Below are positions 62,601 through 64,000 of a stretch of DNA of 64,000 nucleotides, in pieces (position 1 is the stretch's first letter; each line of letters begins with the position of its first letter). The DNA is taken from contig CM028899.1 in assembly GCA_016801885.1 (NCBI GenBank), positions 17,995,501-18,059,500 of the forward strand, written 5' to 3'. The position numbers and the translations under genes are program-made. The stretch comes from Toxotes chatareus. Taxonomy: Eukaryota; Chordata; Actinopteri; Toxotidae. The notes beneath the pieces were generated by a model. It made no database searches, had not been told where the DNA came from, and saw only the letters and a list, made by a program, of their open reading frames with translations.

Positions 62601-63792
62601 TCCAAACATCAGCTCCATCCCATCCCCATACTCCGTCTCCGAACACAGAAACCCCCCTCCAAACAAAAACCCTCTCCAAGTACTACAAAAACCTCCTCAC
62701 CTATACGAGTGTGGATGAGATGACTATATTGATGGAGCTCTTTGGGCGACACAAACTGCAGTTTTTGGATTACATGTTGGGAAGCTCAGACACTGTGACT
62801 GTGACTGATCCTGATAATGATGAATCTATATTGTCAGATATAGAAAGGCTCCTGCATTATCACAGGGAGACAGTGATTGCTCCTAGCATGAGGCTCGCCG
62901 ATGCACCACAGGAGGACAAGGAAAAGACTAGAACTCTCGTTGCACTTCAGAAATTAGAAATGCTAATTACAAGAGTGAGAGAGACTTTCAACACAGGAAA
63001 CTCAGACACTAGTAAAGGAAGCCATCAAGGTATTTTTTGTTTATACTGCCTCAATGATAATGGCTGATAGCCGTGATATTTTAAGTTAATTTAATCTTCT
63101 AATTTTACTGTGGTTTTGAATTGCATTTGTCTCAATCAGAATGCATGTGTTCCCAAACACAGCTCACGTCAAAGATCAAAGAGACAAAGACTCGAGTAAG
63201 ACAGGAGATCCCTCTGTAGCCCTGGATAACAACATTCAGAGAGATGAAGGGATGGATGTGGAGAGTGAGGGACAAAAGCCTGCAAAAGAGAGGGAAACCG
63301 CAGATGACAAAAGAAAACAGAGGGACAGAGGAAGTGAAGAAGAGAGTGTGCCCCCTGCATCCCGTCCTCACAATCAGCCAGGATCAACACAGCTCCTGGA
63401 AGGTATGGATGTGACTCAAGTATCCCTTAATCAATATGGATTAAAAGATGATCAAAAGATCCTAAGTAATTATAAACAAGGAGCGCTGCTTCATCTGCTG
63501 CCTCCTCATCCTTCAACACACAACCTGGAACGCTGTGCATGGCTGGAACTTTTATTTGCACTATTTTACATTAGTATGTTAAATATAAAAGCAATGGGTG
63601 CAATCCTAATAACATTATATCATCAATATCATTTTAGCAAAGGGGGAAGCTTAAACTCTAAACTTTGTTCTGTATGTCTCTGTAACTCCAGGGGAGATTA
63701 AGCAAATTCTGGATTTCATTCACTGGATGGCTAAAGAATCAACCACTCATGTCCATGCAGTCATGGAGCTCCTCCTATGGACTACTGTTCAG
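56319..63792 (+). CDS. mia2: MIA SH3 domain ER export factor 2 (MIA2/TALI), 5' part; gene continues beyond the window
   Basis: Coding exons seen: 56319-56439, 56636-56769, 56... wait-free list continues 57683-57769, 58022-63029, 63163-63402, 63692-63792 (phase 0 end). MIA2/TALI is an ER-exit-site membrane protein that helps export bulky cargo and works with TANGO1; its lumenal part carries a MIA-type SH3-like domain. Residues 1 to about 27 form a signal peptide. The SH3-like domain (about 30-122) has the four family cysteines C34, C39, C57 and C120 and the blocks CGDSDCESLMSRV, LWAGTIDKRFGYFPKDAV and SDFFC. Exon 4 alone encodes about residues 115-1784: five TGWLG(L/F)G repeats (about 231-380), acidic Ser/Thr-rich sequence, a very long Glu/Lys repeat tract (about 774-1294), then a more ordered block LSKYYKNLLTYTSVDEM ... 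LFGRHKLQFLDYMLGSS (about 1665-1715). The transmembrane and cTAGE5-like coiled-coil/proline-rich parts must lie to the right. Mia3/TANGO1 is the alternative; gene neighbourhood favours mia2. Confidence 0.9.
56605..56632 (+). repeat. mia2: (TG)14 abutting the mia2 exon 2 acceptor
   Basis: 14 TG units run to within 3 nt of the exon: the repeat is followed by 'tag' and exon 2 begins at 56636. The repeat takes the place of the polypyrimidine tract. Confidence 0.9.
57585..57610. repeat. (TTTCC)n microsatellite in mia2 intron 2
   Basis: Five near-perfect 'cctttcctttcc' pentamer repeats between exons 2 and 3. Confidence 0.85.
58355..58835 (+). repeat. mia2: In-frame W-L-G tandem repeats of mia2
   Basis: Five copies of (S/T)(V/M)TGWLG(L/F)G. 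The glycine codon of each GW falls at 58373, 58484, 58592, 58703 and 58802, so the units are 111, 108, 111 and 99 bp (37, 36, 37 and 33 residues). The first three are nearly identical, with the linker KEEKEDERKETQDTT; the last two are diverged. Human MIA2 has isolated, similar motifs (KEWFGLGGE). Confidence 0.9.
60184..61330 (+). repeat. mia2: Coding Glu/Lys minisatellite of mia2
   Basis: A core unit of 69 bp (23 residues, ELKEEEKREEVEEEKEDKNE-like) recurs in frame. The landmark 'gttaaagg' falls at 60205, 60289, 60358, 60427, 60526, 60595, 60697 and 60766. From 60358 spacings run 69, 99, 69, 102 and 69 bp, i.e. an alternation of short and long units giving a 168-171 bp compound period. Units later lengthen and diverge toward 61,300. 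On the plus strand it is almost pure purine. The long open frames on the opposite strand (Pro/Leu- and Ser-rich) are shadows. Confidence 0.85.
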
Positions 63793-63955
63793 GTAGGAGT
63801 TATCAGCAGATATCCATCTATGGAAGTTAAATGTAAGTTAAATTATCACTAAATCTAAGCCATGGGTATAATATACTTGTCATAAACCAATGACAGCAAA
63901 CAGTGAAATACAGTTAACGTGATAAAGGCTTGTTCAGTGAAATATTGGACTAGCA

Positions 63956-63988
63956 GAATATATATATATATACATATATATATATAGT
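63956..63988. repeat. TA microsatellite at the right edge
   Basis: Interrupted (TA)n with one 'tacata' break, inside a mia2 intron. Confidence 0.85.
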
Positions 63989-64000
63989 GCACAACTAAAA

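Noticed and set aside
63141..63162. ATG at 63141 as a start of a separate gene
   Set aside because: The frame is simply mia2 exon 5 extended upstream into the intron; the in-frame acceptor at 63161-63162 explains it.
1..64000. CRISPR arrays, operons, rRNA or tRNA genes
   Set aside because: Looked for and not seen; the repeats present are microsatellites and transposon relics of a vertebrate genome.

Overview
The window is vertebrate nuclear DNA, almost certainly from a spiny-rayed teleost fish. It carries four multi-exon genes with GT-AG introns, long non-coding tracts, TG/CA microsatellites, and repeat types familiar from teleost genomes: an L2-type LINE tail, a Tc1/mariner-like relic, a DIRS-type relic, a solo LTR, and short repeats rich in 'tagcatgctaac' or '(gaa)n'. 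I found no bacterial-style operon, CRISPR array, rRNA or tRNA.

Layout. Positions 1 to about 27,300 are a gene-poor flank: I can support no host protein-coding gene there, only transposon relics, microsatellites, a clean solo LTR with an intact target-site duplication, and a 6 kb tract (about 9.0-15.4 kb) of decayed, repetitive-looking sequence. From 27,696 to 34,020 lies fbxo33 (+, six coding exons, 495 aa). A roughly 12.7 kb stretch without a recognisable gene follows; its start is fbxo33 3' UTR. pnn (pinin, +) occupies 46,724-51,056 (nine coding exons, 686 aa). gemin2 (-) occupies 52,556-55,718 (ten coding exons, 265 aa). Its start lies 600 bp from that of mia2 (+), which begins at 56,319 and runs off the right edge after six coding exons. 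All exon joins given for these genes keep the reading frame arithmetically.

How the genes relate. They are not a pathway, but they form a conserved neighbourhood (GEMIN2, PNN, MIA2 and FBXO33 lie together on human chromosome 14). Pinin and Gemin2 act in RNA splicing (exon-junction/SR complexes and snRNP assembly). MIA2/TALI acts at ER exit sites in export of bulky cargo. FBXO33 is a substrate receptor of an SCF ubiquitin ligase.

Most notable: mia2 has one 5,008 bp exon encoding about 1,669 residues of lumenal domain. It contains five W-L-G repeats and a long Glu/Lys-rich minisatellite with an apparent higher-order periodicity. This lumenal part is much longer than that of human MIA2 as I remember it.
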